Notes under the pieces: model-generated | What the model saw: the letters and a program-made list of their open reading frames with translations, nothing else | The model's database searches: none | Told to the model about the DNA's origin: nothing | Assembly: GCF_002261345.1 (NCBI RefSeq) | Contig: NZ_NEVT01000009.1 | Location: 62,001-126,000 of the forward strand | Direction of reading: 5' to 3' | Source of the DNA: Bordetella genomosp. 2 | GTDB lineage: Bacteria; Pseudomonadota; Gammaproteobacteria; Burkholderiales; Burkholderiaceae_B | DNA: 64,000 bases | Made by a program: the position numbers and the translations under genes | Shown here: piece after piece, positions 26,665-35,258 of the stretch | How positions within the stretch are numbered: position 1 is the first letter of the stretch | How the letters are laid out: every line of letters begins with the position of its first letter

Positions 26665-27666
26665 TTACAGGTAGGCGGGGTCGATCCACTCGCGCACGGG
26701 CGGCGCCTTGTCGATCTGGCCGTACTGCACCATCATCTCGGCCAGCTTCTGCAGCCCGTCGATGTACTTGCTGCCGGCGCCCAGCAACTGGCTCTGTTCG
26801 GCGGCGCTGTACCAGTCCGCCCCTTTCACCATCTCGAGCTGCTCGGCCGGCGTCAGCTTGGTCAACTCGACCAGCGCCGGCACGGCGCTGTCGGGCTGCG
26901 ACTTGAGCTGTTCGTTGGCGCGGAAATACGCCTTCAGGAAGCGCCGGGCCGCCTCGGGATGCTCTTTCAGGAAGGCGCGGCGCGCCACCAGCACGTCCGG
27001 ACCCGGCGTCACGCCGTAGGCCTTATAGAGCGCGAAGCCGGTATCGTCGGCCAGCACCTTCACGCCGGGCATGGCCTTGATGGCATTGAACTGGGGCGTC
27101 CAGGCCGCAGCGGCGTCGATCTGCCCCGACTGGAAGGCGGCCGGCATTTCCGGCGCCGGCACGTTCAGCACGGTGACGTCGCGGTCCGGCTGCAGGCCGG
27201 CCTGATCCAGCAGGTTCAGCACCAGCAGGTGCGCGCTGGAGGCGAAGGTGACGCCGATCTTCTTGCCCTTGAGGTCCGCCATCTGCTGCACGCCCTTGCG
27301 CACGATCAGGCCCTCGACCCGGCCGAAGTTCTCCGGCACGCCGATGATGGCGAAATGGCGCGAGCCGCGCGACATCACGGCCAGCGCGGCCGGCGCGGCG
27401 GTCACCGCCATGTCGATGTTGCCTGACAGCAGCGCGCTGACGCGCGCCGACGTGGTGCCGAACGACTCCCAGCCTACCTCCAGGCCCTGTTCCTTGAAGT
27501 AGCCCGCCTTGATGGCCAGCCAGGCGGGGTAATGGCCCAGCCAGGCCGAGCCGCCGTAGCGCACGGCCTGCGCGTCGGCGGCCAGGGCCCGGCCGGCCGC
27601 CGGCAGCGCCAATGCGGCGGCGCCCAGCGCCATGCCCTTGATGAGTTGTCTTCTGGTCGTGCCCAT
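26665..27666 (-). CDS. ABC transporter substrate-binding protein (SsuA/NMT1-like)
   Basis: 333 residues. The leader TRRQLIKGMALGAAALALP looks like a twin-arginine signal peptide, unlike the Sec leaders of the Bug proteins nearby. The mature domain begins 'QAVRYGGSAWLGHYPAWLAIKAGYFKEQGLEVGWESFG', the standard opening of SsuA/TauA/ThiY receptors. GAGGAG precedes the ATG. Substrate could be a sulfonate, an aromatic carboxylate or an amine; the oxidoreductase downstream favours an amine but does not prove it. Confidence 0.9.
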   Translation of the reverse strand: MGTTRRQLIKGMALGAAALALPAAGRALAADAQAVRYGGSAWLGHYPAWLAIKAGYFKEQGLEVGWESFGTTSARVSALLSGNIDMAVTAAPAALAVMSRGSRHFAIIGVPENFGRVEGLIVRKGVQQMADLKGKKIGVTFASSAHLLVLNLLDQAGLQPDRDVTVLNVPAPEMPAAFQSGQIDAAAAWTPQFNAIKAMPGVKVLADDTGFALYKAYGVTPGPDVLVARRAFLKEHPEAARRFLKAYFRANEQLKSQPDSAVPALVELTKLTPAEQLEMVKGADWYSAAEQSQLLGAGSKYIDGLQKLAEMMVQYGQIDKAPPVREWIDPAYL

Positions 27667-27688
27667 GCTCCTCTCCTTATCGTTGCTT

Positions 27689-28660
27689 TCAACAAAGCCG
27701 CATCTGCCGGCCCAGCCATGGCAGCCGGGCCGTCATCTGCGGGAATATCTCGGCCTGCAGGGCGCTGCGGCTGAACTGCCAGCACATCTCGGCCATTTCC
27801 TCGAATTCCTGGTGGCGCGACACCTGGTGCAGCGTGCGCGCCAGGCCGGGCCCGGGCAGCGGCAGCACCGCCACCTGGTCCAGCCACGCGCGCCCCTGCA
27901 GCAGGCACAGCGGCGTGGCCAGGGCCCAGCCCAGGTTGGCGGCGATCATCGCCATGACCACATCGCTGGTGTCGATCTCCAGGTACGGCGGCGCGCTGAC
28001 GCCGCAGCGGCGCAGGTGGCGCTCGATCATGGCGCCGAAGTGCGAGCGGCCGCTGAAGCGGATCAGCGGCGCCGCCTGCGCCAGCTGGCGCAGGTCCATG
28101 GCCGCAAACGCGTCGGCGCGCGCCGCCGGCACCACCAGCACGAAGGGTTCGCTCAAGATGGGCCGGCGCGCCAGGCCGTCCACGTCTTCCAGCGCGTCGG
28201 TGGTGACGATGATGTCGACCTGACGGTTCAGCAGCGCCTGCGCATGGCCATAGGCCAGGCCGGACCACACCAGCACCTGGCTGGCGCTCTGGGTCAGCCG
28301 CTTGACGATGGCGGGCCCGGTGGTGGCGGCGAACGAATCGATCATGCCGATGCGGATCGCCGGCCGGTTCATGAGATCGGCCTCGCGCACCTGGGCGATC
28401 AGGCGGTCGACATCGTCGACGATCTGGCGGGAATGCCGCTGCAGCGCGACGCCCGCCGGCGTCAGCTTGTAGGGCCGGCAACTGCGGTCGAGCACCCGCA
28501 TGCCGAGGATGTGCTCGATCTGCGTGACGGCTTGCGATACCGCCGACTGCGTCACATTCAGGGCGGTGGCGGCGGCCGACAGGCTGTCGGCCGCCGCCAC
28601 CGCGGCGAATATGCGCAGCATGCGTATATCGAGGCTGGAATCGTTCTTCAGCGCGCCCAT
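27689..28660 (-). CDS. LysR family transcriptional regulator
   Basis: 323 residues. HTH at about 10-70 ('LDIRMLRIFAAVAAADSLSAAATALNVTQSAVSQAVTQIEHIL') and effector domain from about 98. It is the first gene of the minus-strand ABC transporter operon, 22 bp before the binding protein, a co-transcribed arrangement rather than the usual divergent one. AGGAGA precedes the ATG. Direct GTGAAT repeats lie just upstream. Confidence 0.92.
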   Translation of the reverse strand: MGALKNDSSLDIRMLRIFAAVAAADSLSAAATALNVTQSAVSQAVTQIEHILGMRVLDRSCRPYKLTPAGVALQRHSRQIVDDVDRLIAQVREADLMNRPAIRIGMIDSFAATTGPAIVKRLTQSASQVLVWSGLAYGHAQALLNRQVDIIVTTDALEDVDGLARRPILSEPFVLVVPAARADAFAAMDLRQLAQAAPLIRFSGRSHFGAMIERHLRRCGVSAPPYLEIDTSDVVMAMIAANLGWALATPLCLLQGRAWLDQVAVLPLPGPGLARTLHQVSRHQEFEEMAEMCWQFSRSALQAEIFPQMTARLPWLGRQMRLC

Positions 28661-28692
28661 GTGGTCTCCTATCGGAAATACTAAGAAACCAC

Positions 28693-28742
28693 GTGAATCT
28701 AGGCGAGAAATCGAGCTAAGTTAAGTGAATCTTATAGTGAAT
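28693..28742. promoter_or_regulatory. Direct GTGAAT repeats in AT-rich region upstream of LysR gene
   Basis: GTGAAT occurs at 28693-28698, 28725-28730 and 28737-28742; the last two are 12 bp apart. They sit in an AT-rich gap of 140 bp between the LysR gene and the end of the Bug gene. Probably promoter and activator sites of the LysR/transporter operon; exact -10 and -35 cannot be fixed. Confidence 0.4.
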
Positions 28743-28800
28743 ATAAATTGACGTTGGATATACGGAACGCAAGCCGGATCGCGCGCGCATGCGGCCGGAG

Positions 28801-29754
28801 CTACTGCACCGGCGGGATCTGCGCGTCGTGGACCACCTTTTCCCATTTGCGGATCTCGCTTTCCACGAAGCTGGAAAACTCGCGCGGCGTGCTGGACACC
28901 GATTCGACGCCCAGGGACGCCAGCCGCTCGCTGACATCCGGCAGGGCCGCGACGCGCGCGATTTCCTTGGCCCAGGCATCGGCAATGTCCCGCGGTATGC
29001 CGGCCGGCCCCATGAACCCGACCCACGAGGTCACGAAATACCCGGGGTACTTTTCGCCGATGGCGGGCACCTCCGGCAGGGATTTCAGCCGCTTGGCGCT
29101 GGCCACCGCGATGTACTTGAGCTTGCCGGCCTGCACTTGCGGGCCCATCAGGAAGACCGAATCGAATGTCAGGTCGACCTCGCCCGCCACGCCCGCCATG
29201 ACCGACGGACCGCTGCCCTTGTAGGGCACGTGCACCATGTCGACGCCCGCGAGCGACTTGAACAGCTCGCCGCCCAGGTGGATGATCGTGCCGTTGCCCG
29301 ACGACGAGTAGGTCAGCGAACCGGGCTGCCGCTTGAGCCGGTCGACCAGCTCGTCCAGGCTGTTCACCGGCGTGCGCGGGTTGGCCGTGATGGCGAGCGG
29401 GATCATGCCGGCCATGCTGAGATAGGTGAAATCCTTCAGCGTGTCGTACGGCAGCGACCGGTACAGCGGCGCATTGCTGGTGATGCTGGCGGTGGCCAGG
29501 ACGACGGTATAGCCGTCCGGCTCGGCCTTGGCCGCCTGGTTCAGGCCGATGGTCGTGCCCGCGCCCGGGCGGTTCAGGACGACTACCGGCACACCCCAGT
29601 TCTGCGAGATCTTCTCGGCGTACAGGCGCGCGATCGGGTCGACCGCGCCGCCCGGCGGGTAGGGCACGATCAAGTTGATGGGCTTGCTGGGAAACGGCGC
29701 CGCGCTGAGCGCCGCGGAAAACAGGCACAAGGCCAGGCACAGGGTTCTGATCAT
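28801..29754 (-). CDS. Bug-family tripartite tricarboxylate transporter substrate-binding protein
   Basis: 317 residues. Signal peptide about 1-19 ('LCLALCLFSAALSAAPFP'), then 'PSKPINLIVPYPPGGAVDPIARLYAEKIS', and 'GMIPLAITANPRTPVNSLDELV', typical of the family. AGGAGA precedes the start. It closes catabolic module B, 42 bp after the CoA transferase subunit B. Orphan of any TctAB pair. Confidence 0.92.
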   Translation of the reverse strand: MIRTLCLALCLFSAALSAAPFPSKPINLIVPYPPGGAVDPIARLYAEKISQNWGVPVVVLNRPGAGTTIGLNQAAKAEPDGYTVVLATASITSNAPLYRSLPYDTLKDFTYLSMAGMIPLAITANPRTPVNSLDELVDRLKRQPGSLTYSSSGNGTIIHLGGELFKSLAGVDMVHVPYKGSGPSVMAGVAGEVDLTFDSVFLMGPQVQAGKLKYIAVASAKRLKSLPEVPAIGEKYPGYFVTSWVGFMGPAGIPRDIADAWAKEIARVAALPDVSERLASLGVESVSSTPREFSSFVESEIRKWEKVVHDAQIPPVQ

Positions 29755-29796
29755 GATGGTGTCTCCTTGGTTTTTATGAGGCCGCGCGGTGCGCCG

Positions 29797-30438
29797 CTAC
29801 GGGAACCGCAGCGCGGCATCGGTCCTCTGCGCCAGCTCGTCGCGGCCGATGCCGGGCGCGCAATCGCGCACGATGAAGGCATCGCCGGCGCATTCGAATA
29901 CGCCCAGCTCGGTATAGACGCGCGTCACGGTGTTGACCGCTGTCAGCGGAAACGTGCAGGACGTGACCAGCTTCGAGGCGCCGGCCTTGTCCTGGTGGCG
30001 CATCATGACCAGGACGTTGCGCGCGCCGACGGCCAGGTCCATCGCGCCCCCGACGCCGCCCCCGCCTTTCTGGCCCGGCACCTTCCAGTTGGCGATATCG
30101 CCATTGGGCGCCACTTGCAGCCCGCCCAGGATGGAGTAGTCCAGCCGCCCGCCGCGGATCAGCGCGAACGAATCCGCGTGGTGCACGATGGCGGCGCCCG
30201 GGATGAGGGTGGCGTGCTTCTTGGCGGCGTTCACCACGTCCGGATCCGCGCGTCCCGGCTCCGGCGCGGCGCCCAAGCCGATGATGCCGTTCTCGGAATG
30301 AAAGAAGACGGTCTTGTCGGCCGGAATGTGGTTCGCCACCAGCACGGGCAGGCCGATGCCCAGGTTGACCACCGACCATGGCGGCAGGTCCGCGGCCACC
30401 CGGCGCGCCAGTTCATCGTCCGACCAGCCCTTATTCAT
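29797..30438 (-). CDS. 3-oxoacid CoA-transferase subunit B
   Basis: 213 residues. The catalytic glutamate segment is 'TVFFHSENGIIGLGAAPEPG' (about residues 45-64), where Glu forms the acyl-CoA thioester intermediate, and 'KGGGGVGGAMDLAVGARNVLVMMRH' follows the SCOT/PcaJ pattern. Start overlaps subunit A by 8 bp. Transfers CoA between succinyl-CoA (or acetyl-CoA) and a free acid; in module B it probably activates the acid substrate or a 3-oxoacid intermediate. Confidence 0.92.
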   Translation of the reverse strand: MNKGWSDDELARRVAADLPPWSVVNLGIGLPVLVANHIPADKTVFFHSENGIIGLGAAPEPGRADPDVVNAAKKHATLIPGAAIVHHADSFALIRGGRLDYSILGGLQVAPNGDIANWKVPGQKGGGGVGGAMDLAVGARNVLVMMRHQDKAGASKLVTSCTFPLTAVNTVTRVYTELGVFECAGDAFIVRDCAPGIGRDELAQRTDAALRFP

Positions 30439-31099
30439 CGCCCGCCTCCACTATTCTGTCGACATACACGCCCGGCGTATGGACATCGTCGGGATCAATG
30501 GCGCCGACCGGCACCATCCGCTTGACCTGGGCAATCGTCGTGCGCGCCGCCATGGCCATGATGGGATTGAAATTGCGGCTGGCGAGCCGGTACCGCAGGT
30601 TGCCGTACGCGTCGGCCACATCCGCCTTGATGAAGGCGAAGTCCCCCGCCAGCGCTTCCTCGTACACGTAGCCCCGGCCGTTGACGATGCGGCATTCCTT
30701 GCCCCGCGCCAGCTCGGTGCCGTAGCCGGTCGGCGTGAAGAAGCCCGCCAGGCCCGCGCCCGCGGCGCGGATGCGCTCGGCCAGGGTGCCCTGCGGGACC
30801 AGCTCGACTTCTACCTGGCCGGCCTGGTGGGCGGCGAAGTAATGGTGCGAATCCGGCTGCGAAGGAAAAGACGCGATCAGCCGGGCGACCTGGCCATTCT
30901 TGAACAACCGCGACAACCCCAGCTCGCCCGTCCCCGCGTTGTTCGAGACGATGGTGAGATCCCTGGCCGCGGTGCGCGCCAGCGCGTGCAGGAGCCCGAA
31001 CGGCAGCCCGATGTCTCCGAACCCGCTGACCAGGATGGTCGCGCCGCTCTTCACCACGCTCACCGCCTCGTCGGCGGATTCATAGGTCTTGTGCAACAT
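30431..31099 (-). CDS. 3-oxoacid CoA-transferase subunit A
   Basis: 222 residues from ATG at 31099, preceded by a strong GGGGGAGGAG. The glycine loop 'SGATILVSGFGDIGLPFGLLHALAR' (about 16-40), 'SNNAGTGELGLSRLFKNGQVARLI' and 'FFTPTGYGTELARGKECRIVNGRGYVYEEALAGDFAFIKA' are standard for PcaI/ScoA alpha subunits. The longer in-frame extension upstream is a shadow of the acyl-CoA dehydrogenase gene. Works with subunit B as a heteromer in the cytosol. Confidence 0.92.
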   Translation of the reverse strand: MLHKTYESADEAVSVVKSGATILVSGFGDIGLPFGLLHALARTAARDLTIVSNNAGTGELGLSRLFKNGQVARLIASFPSQPDSHHYFAAHQAGQVEVELVPQGTLAERIRAAGAGLAGFFTPTGYGTELARGKECRIVNGRGYVYEEALAGDFAFIKADVADAYGNLRYRLASRNFNPIMAMAARTTIAQVKRMVPVGAIDPDDVHTPGVYVDRIVEAGDE

Positions 31100-31143
31100 G
31101 CTCCTCCCCCTGCTCCCAGTTGACATGGCCGGACAACCGGCGC

Positions 31144-32136
31144 TCACAGCGCGCGCACGAACTCGGCGGCGCCCGCGCGGCTGCCCAGCACGGCCGCGCC
31201 GACCACGCCGTGCCAATGCGCCTCGGACCCGTGTGCCAGCCGCCAGGCATGCAGGCGGCGGGTATAGAGCTGCAGGTCGTATTCCTCGGTGATGCCGATG
31301 GCGCCGTGCACCGCATGGGCGGTCGCCGCCACCAGGGCCGCGGCCTCGCTGGCGCGCGCCTTGGCGATGGCGGCCGGCAGCAGGCCGGGCTGCGCCGTGC
31401 CGGCGCGGAACGCGGCCGCCGTGGCAATGCGCGCGGCGGCGACGTGCTCGGCCATCACCGCCAACTGGTGCTGGACGGCCTGGAACTTGCCGATGGAACG
31501 CCCGAACTGGGTGCGATCGTTGCCGTACTGCAGGGTCAGTTCGAAACAGCGCGTCATTGCGCCCGCCAGCAGCGCGGCGTGCAGCGCCGCGCCCCAGGCG
31601 GCCAGCCGGCCGGCCGCGCCGAGCCGCCAGGCGGCTGGCCCGCGCGCGCCGGCGTCCCAGCGCAGGTCGGCGGTCGATTCGCCGTGCAGGCCGCAACTGC
31701 GGCGTTGCGCGGCGCCGGCGTCCAGCAGCCACAGCGCGTCGTCCAGTTCGGCTAGCACCAGGCCGGCGCGCATGCCGTATGGCACGCGCGGCGCGGCCAG
31801 CCCGCCGTCGGCGGTCTCGGCCAGGCTGGGCGCGAAAGTGGGCAGGCCGTCCGGCGCCGCCATGCCGGCCGGCAGCAAGGTGCGCAGCGCCATCGCCTGC
31901 CCCACGGGCAGCGGCACGGCATGGGCGCCCAGCGCCATGAAAAGCGGCAAGGCGTCGGCCAGGTCCGCGCCGGCGCCGCCGGCGTCTTCGGGCGCCATCA
32001 ATTCCAGGAACCCGGACTGCCCGATCTCGCGCCACAGCGCATCGTGCGCGCCGCCGGCATCGATGGCGCGCACCACGGCCGGCCCGCACTGGCCTTCCAG
32101 GAGGTCTTCAAAAGCTTCGCTATACATTGCAGTCAT
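31144..32136 (-). CDS. Acyl-CoA dehydrogenase family protein, shorter subunit
   Basis: 330 residues. The N-terminal and middle domains are shortened and divergent ('WREIGQSGFLELMAPEDAGGAGADLADAL'), but the C-terminal helical domain is well kept: 'YGNDRTQFGRSIGKFQAVQHQLAVMAEHVAAARIA' and 'HAVHGAIGITEEYDLQLYTRRLHAWRLAHGSE'. Typical enzymes are about 380. It lies 10 bp after a second dehydrogenase gene, as in the heteromeric FadE pairs of steroid degraders, so I infer it is one half of a two-subunit enzyme. Start could also be Met4. Confidence 0.85.
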   Translation of the reverse strand: MTAMYSEAFEDLLEGQCGPAVVRAIDAGGAHDALWREIGQSGFLELMAPEDAGGAGADLADALPLFMALGAHAVPLPVGQAMALRTLLPAGMAAPDGLPTFAPSLAETADGGLAAPRVPYGMRAGLVLAELDDALWLLDAGAAQRRSCGLHGESTADLRWDAGARGPAAWRLGAAGRLAAWGAALHAALLAGAMTRCFELTLQYGNDRTQFGRSIGKFQAVQHQLAVMAEHVAAARIATAAAFRAGTAQPGLLPAAIAKARASEAAALVAATAHAVHGAIGITEEYDLQLYTRRLHAWRLAHGSEAHWHGVVGAAVLGSRAGAAEFVRAL

Positions 32137-32146
32137 GCTCCCGCCC

Positions 32147-33304
32147 TCAACGCAGGCCCAGGCCGCGGGCGATCATGCCGCGCAGGATCTCGCGCGTGCC
32201 GCCCCGCAGCGAGTAAGTGGGACACACCTGGTTCACGTAGGCGCAGGTACGCAACAGCTCGCCGTCGATATCGGCGCCCGGGTTCGCGCCCAGCGCGGCC
32301 TCGATGGCGGACGGTATCTCCTGCTCGAAGGTGGTGCCCAGGTCCTTGACCAGCGCGGCCTCGACCGCCGGGCTCTCGCCGGCGGCCAGCCGCGCCGTGA
32401 CCGACAGCGACAGGTCGCGCAGCGCCGCCAGGTGGGTGGCGTAGCGGCCGATCGCCGGCGCCAGGGCGGTCTCGCCCCGGCCGCGCAGCCACTCGATCCA
32501 GCGGTCCAGCAGCACGATGCTGGAATAAATGCGCTCCGGCCCGCTGCGCTCGAAGGCCAGCTCGGCGGTGACCTGCTCCCAGCCGCTGCCTTCGCGGCCG
32601 ATCAGCGCGTCGTCGGACAATTGCACATCGTCGAAGAACACTTCCGAGAAGTGCGCATCGCCGGCCAGGTCGGCGATGGGGCGCACCGTGACGCCCGGCA
32701 GCGACAGGTCGATGATGAACTGCGACAGCCCCTGGTTGCGGTCCTGCGGCGTGCCGGAAGTGCGCACCAGCGCGATCATGTACTGGCAATGCTGGGCATT
32801 GGTTGTCCAGATCTTGCGCCCCGCCAGCGTCCAGCCCCCATCGGCGCGGGGCGTGGCGCGCGTGCCCACGCTGGCCAGGTCCGAACCCGAGTTCGGTTCG
32901 CTCATGCCGATGCAGAAGAACGCCTCGCCGCGGCAGATGCGCGGCAGGTAGAAGCGGCGCTGCGCCTCGCTGCCGAACTTGCGGATCAACGGCCCGCTCT
33001 GGCGGTCGGCGATCCAGTGGGCCGAGACCGGCGCCCCGGCGCACAGCAGTTCCTCGATCAGCACGAAGCGCGAGAAAGCGTCCATCTCGGCGCCGCCGTA
33101 GGCGCGCGGCAGGGTGACGCCGACCCAGCCGCGCGCCGCCAGCTTGCGGCTGAAGCCGGCGTCGAAGCCCATCCAGGAACGGGCGCGCCGGTCGGCCGGC
33201 AGGGGCGGCATTTCGGCGTGGAGAAAAGCCCGCACGTCCTGACGGAACGCCTCCGCCGAAGGCGGCAGCGCGGCGAGCTCGAAGCGGTCGATCAAAGTAG
33301 TCAC
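32147..33304 (-). CDS. Acyl-CoA dehydrogenase family protein, longer subunit
   Basis: 385 residues. 'FFCIGMSEPNSGSDLASVGTRA' and 'WTLAGRKIWTTNAQHCQYMIALVRT' are the FAD-binding middle domain; 'AELAFERSGPER' (about 250) carries a candidate catalytic Glu, and the end 'YSLRGGTREILRGMIARGLGL' is standard. The start is inferred as GTG at 33304 (VTTLIDRFELAALP), two bases after the SDR stop, since no ATG fits the domain start. Forms the pair with the shorter dehydrogenase that follows. Confidence 0.87.
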   Translation of the reverse strand: MTTLIDRFELAALPPSAEAFRQDVRAFLHAEMPPLPADRRARSWMGFDAGFSRKLAARGWVGVTLPRAYGGAEMDAFSRFVLIEELLCAGAPVSAHWIADRQSGPLIRKFGSEAQRRFYLPRICRGEAFFCIGMSEPNSGSDLASVGTRATPRADGGWTLAGRKIWTTNAQHCQYMIALVRTSGTPQDRNQGLSQFIIDLSLPGVTVRPIADLAGDAHFSEVFFDDVQLSDDALIGREGSGWEQVTAELAFERSGPERIYSSIVLLDRWIEWLRGRGETALAPAIGRYATHLAALRDLSLSVTARLAAGESPAVEAALVKDLGTTFEQEIPSAIEAALGANPGADIDGELLRTCAYVNQVCPTYSLRGGTREILRGMIARGLGLR

Positions 33305-33306
33305 GA

Positions 33307-34083
33307 TTACAGTCCGATGGTGTAGCCGCCATTGACCGACAGATGCTGTCCGGTCACGTAGGACGCCGCGTCCGAGAGCAGGAAGCAGACCGGGCGCGCC
33401 ACCTCGTCGGCCTCGCCCCAGCGGCCCAGCGGGATCTGGCTCAGGTAGGTGTCGCGGAATTTCTCGCCGCGGATGGTCTCCGTCATGGGCGTCTCGACCA
33501 CGCCGAAGCCCACGGTGTTGACCCGGATGCCGTAGCGGGCCCATTCGCGCGCCGCACACATGGTCAGGCCCAGCACGCCGGCCTTGGCCGCGCCGTAGTT
33601 GATCTGGCCGATGGTGCCGCGCCGGCCCGCGTCGGAAGAGATGTTGACGATCGAGCCCGCGCCGTCGCCGCCGGCCTTGGCGCGGCCGAGCAGGTGCCGG
33701 CCCAGCGCCTGCAGGAAGAAGAACGAGCCCGACAAATGCACGTCGATGACCTGCTGCCAGTCGGCGGCCGACATCTTGTCGATCATCGCCGTGCGGGTCA
33801 CGCCGGCGTTATTGACCAGCGCGTTGACCCCGCCGAAGGCGGCCACGCCGGCGTCCACGGCCTGCTGCGCGAGGACGGGGTCGGCCACGTTGCCGGCCAG
33901 CGTCACGCAACGCTCGGCGCCCAGCGCGGCGCGCAGCCCGGCCAGCGCCTCGGCGTTCAGGTCGACCGCCACCACGCGGCCGCCCAGGTCGGCGATGGCG
34001 GTGGCCAGGGCCCGTCCGATGCCCTGCCCGGCCCCGGTCACGATGACTTGCCGGTTTTCCAGTGTGAGAAGCTTGTCCTGCAT
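33307..34083 (-). CDS. SDR family oxidoreductase (3-hydroxyacyl-CoA dehydrogenase-like)
   Basis: 258 residues. NAD(P)-binding 'VIVTGAGQGIGRALATAIADLG' at about 13-34, NNAG at about 92, and the catalytic Ser...Tyr-X3-Lys as 'GSIVNISSDAGRRGTIGQINYGAAKAG'. An Asp at the end of strand two ('VVAVDLNAEAL') favours NAD. In the operon it would oxidise the 3-hydroxyacyl-CoA made by the hydratase. Start at 34083 with GGAG 9-10 bases upstream. Confidence 0.9.
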   Translation of the reverse strand: MQDKLLTLENRQVIVTGAGQGIGRALATAIADLGGRVVAVDLNAEALAGLRAALGAERCVTLAGNVADPVLAQQAVDAGVAAFGGVNALVNNAGVTRTAMIDKMSAADWQQVIDVHLSGSFFFLQALGRHLLGRAKAGGDGAGSIVNISSDAGRRGTIGQINYGAAKAGVLGLTMCAAREWARYGIRVNTVGFGVVETPMTETIRGEKFRDTYLSQIPLGRWGEADEVARPVCFLLSDAASYVTGQHLSVNGGYTIGL

Positions 34084-34100
34084 CTGCGTATGCTCCGTTG

Positions 34101-35258
34101 TCAGATCGTTTCTTCGGCGCCCAGCACCAGCGTGGCCTGGCTGGAGAACTCGCCGCCGTTGCCATGCGCCAGCGCGAGCCGGGCGCCCGCCACCTGCCGC
34201 TCGCCCGCCGTGCCGGCCAGCTGCTGGGCCGCTTCCACCATGGTGAACAGCCCGTACATGCCGGGATGCACGCACGACAGGCCGCCGCCGTTGGTGTTGA
34301 CCGGCAGTTGCCCGCCCGGGGCGATGCGGCCGTCCTCGACGAAGGCGGCGCCTTCTCCCTTGGCGCAGAAGCCCAGGTCTTCCAGGAACAGGATGGTGTT
34401 GAGGGTGAAGGCGTCGTACAGCTCGACCACATCGAAGTCGGCTGGCCTCACGCCCGCCTGCGCCATGGCGCGCGGGCCGCTCAGCGACGCGGCGGTCACG
34501 GTCAGGTCGGGCATGTTGGTGATGTCCTTGTGCCAGGCCGCCGCCGCCCCGCCCAGCAGATAGGCCGGACGCGCCGCCAGGTCGCGGGCGCGCTCGGCGC
34601 GCACCATCACCACGGCGGCGGCGCCGTCGGTGACCAGGCAGCAGTCGCGCACCGAGAACGGGTCGCACACCAGGCGCGAGGCCAGGTAGTCGTCCATGGT
34701 CAGCGGGTCGCGCATGAAGGCGTCGGGATTCTTGCGGGCCCACTGCCGCGCCGCCAGAGCAACCGCGCCCAGCTGTTCTTTCTTCAACCCGTACTGGGCC
34801 GCGTAGCGCGAGGCCGCCAGCGCATAGGCGCCCAGCGGCCGCGCCAGCTTGTAGGGCCCTTCGTAGGGCGAGGGCCGCAACGAACTGACCAGCTTGCCGG
34901 CCGCGCTGCGCTGGTTGCTGCCGTAGGCGATCAGCGCCACATCGCACAGGCCCGCCTCGAGCGCCAGCGCCGCGTGGATGGCGTGGGTCAGGAACGACGA
35001 GCCGCCGGTGCGGTTGTTGTCGGTCAGGCGCGGCGCGATGCCCAGGTATTCGGTGAAGCTCAGGCCCGACAGATAATCGTCCGGCAGACCGATGAACAGC
35101 CCGTCGACGTCGGCCGGCGTCAGGCCCACCCCCGCCAGCGCCTGCACGCTGGCGCGCACCGCCAGGTCCAGCGAGGACAGGCCCGGCGCCTCGCCGATGC
35201 CGTAGGTGGCCGAACTGACGATCGCGGTCTTGCCGCGCGGAAAATGTTCCTGGCTCAT
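34101..35258 (-). CDS. Thiolase-fold protein (SCP2/Ltp2-like), possible retro-aldolase
   Basis: 385 residues. Where thiolases have the nucleophilic Cys the sequence reads 'GGSSFLTHAIHAALALEAGLCDVALIAYGSN', without it. 'VVELYDAFTLNTILFLEDLGFCAKGEGAAFVEDG' keeps the Tyr and the C-terminal block of Ltp2-type proteins; 'NTNGGGLSCVHPGMYG' keeps the His loop. The ATG overlaps the stop of the DUF35 gene (ATGA). I infer a thiolase-fold lyase acting on an acyl-CoA, distinct from the paralogue at 11.3 kb. Confidence 0.82.
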   Translation of the reverse strand: MSQEHFPRGKTAIVSSATYGIGEAPGLSSLDLAVRASVQALAGVGLTPADVDGLFIGLPDDYLSGLSFTEYLGIAPRLTDNNRTGGSSFLTHAIHAALALEAGLCDVALIAYGSNQRSAAGKLVSSLRPSPYEGPYKLARPLGAYALAASRYAAQYGLKKEQLGAVALAARQWARKNPDAFMRDPLTMDDYLASRLVCDPFSVRDCCLVTDGAAAVVMVRAERARDLAARPAYLLGGAAAAWHKDITNMPDLTVTAASLSGPRAMAQAGVRPADFDVVELYDAFTLNTILFLEDLGFCAKGEGAAFVEDGRIAPGGQLPVNTNGGGLSCVHPGMYGLFTMVEAAQQLAGTAGERQVAGARLALAHGNGGEFSSQATLVLGAEETI

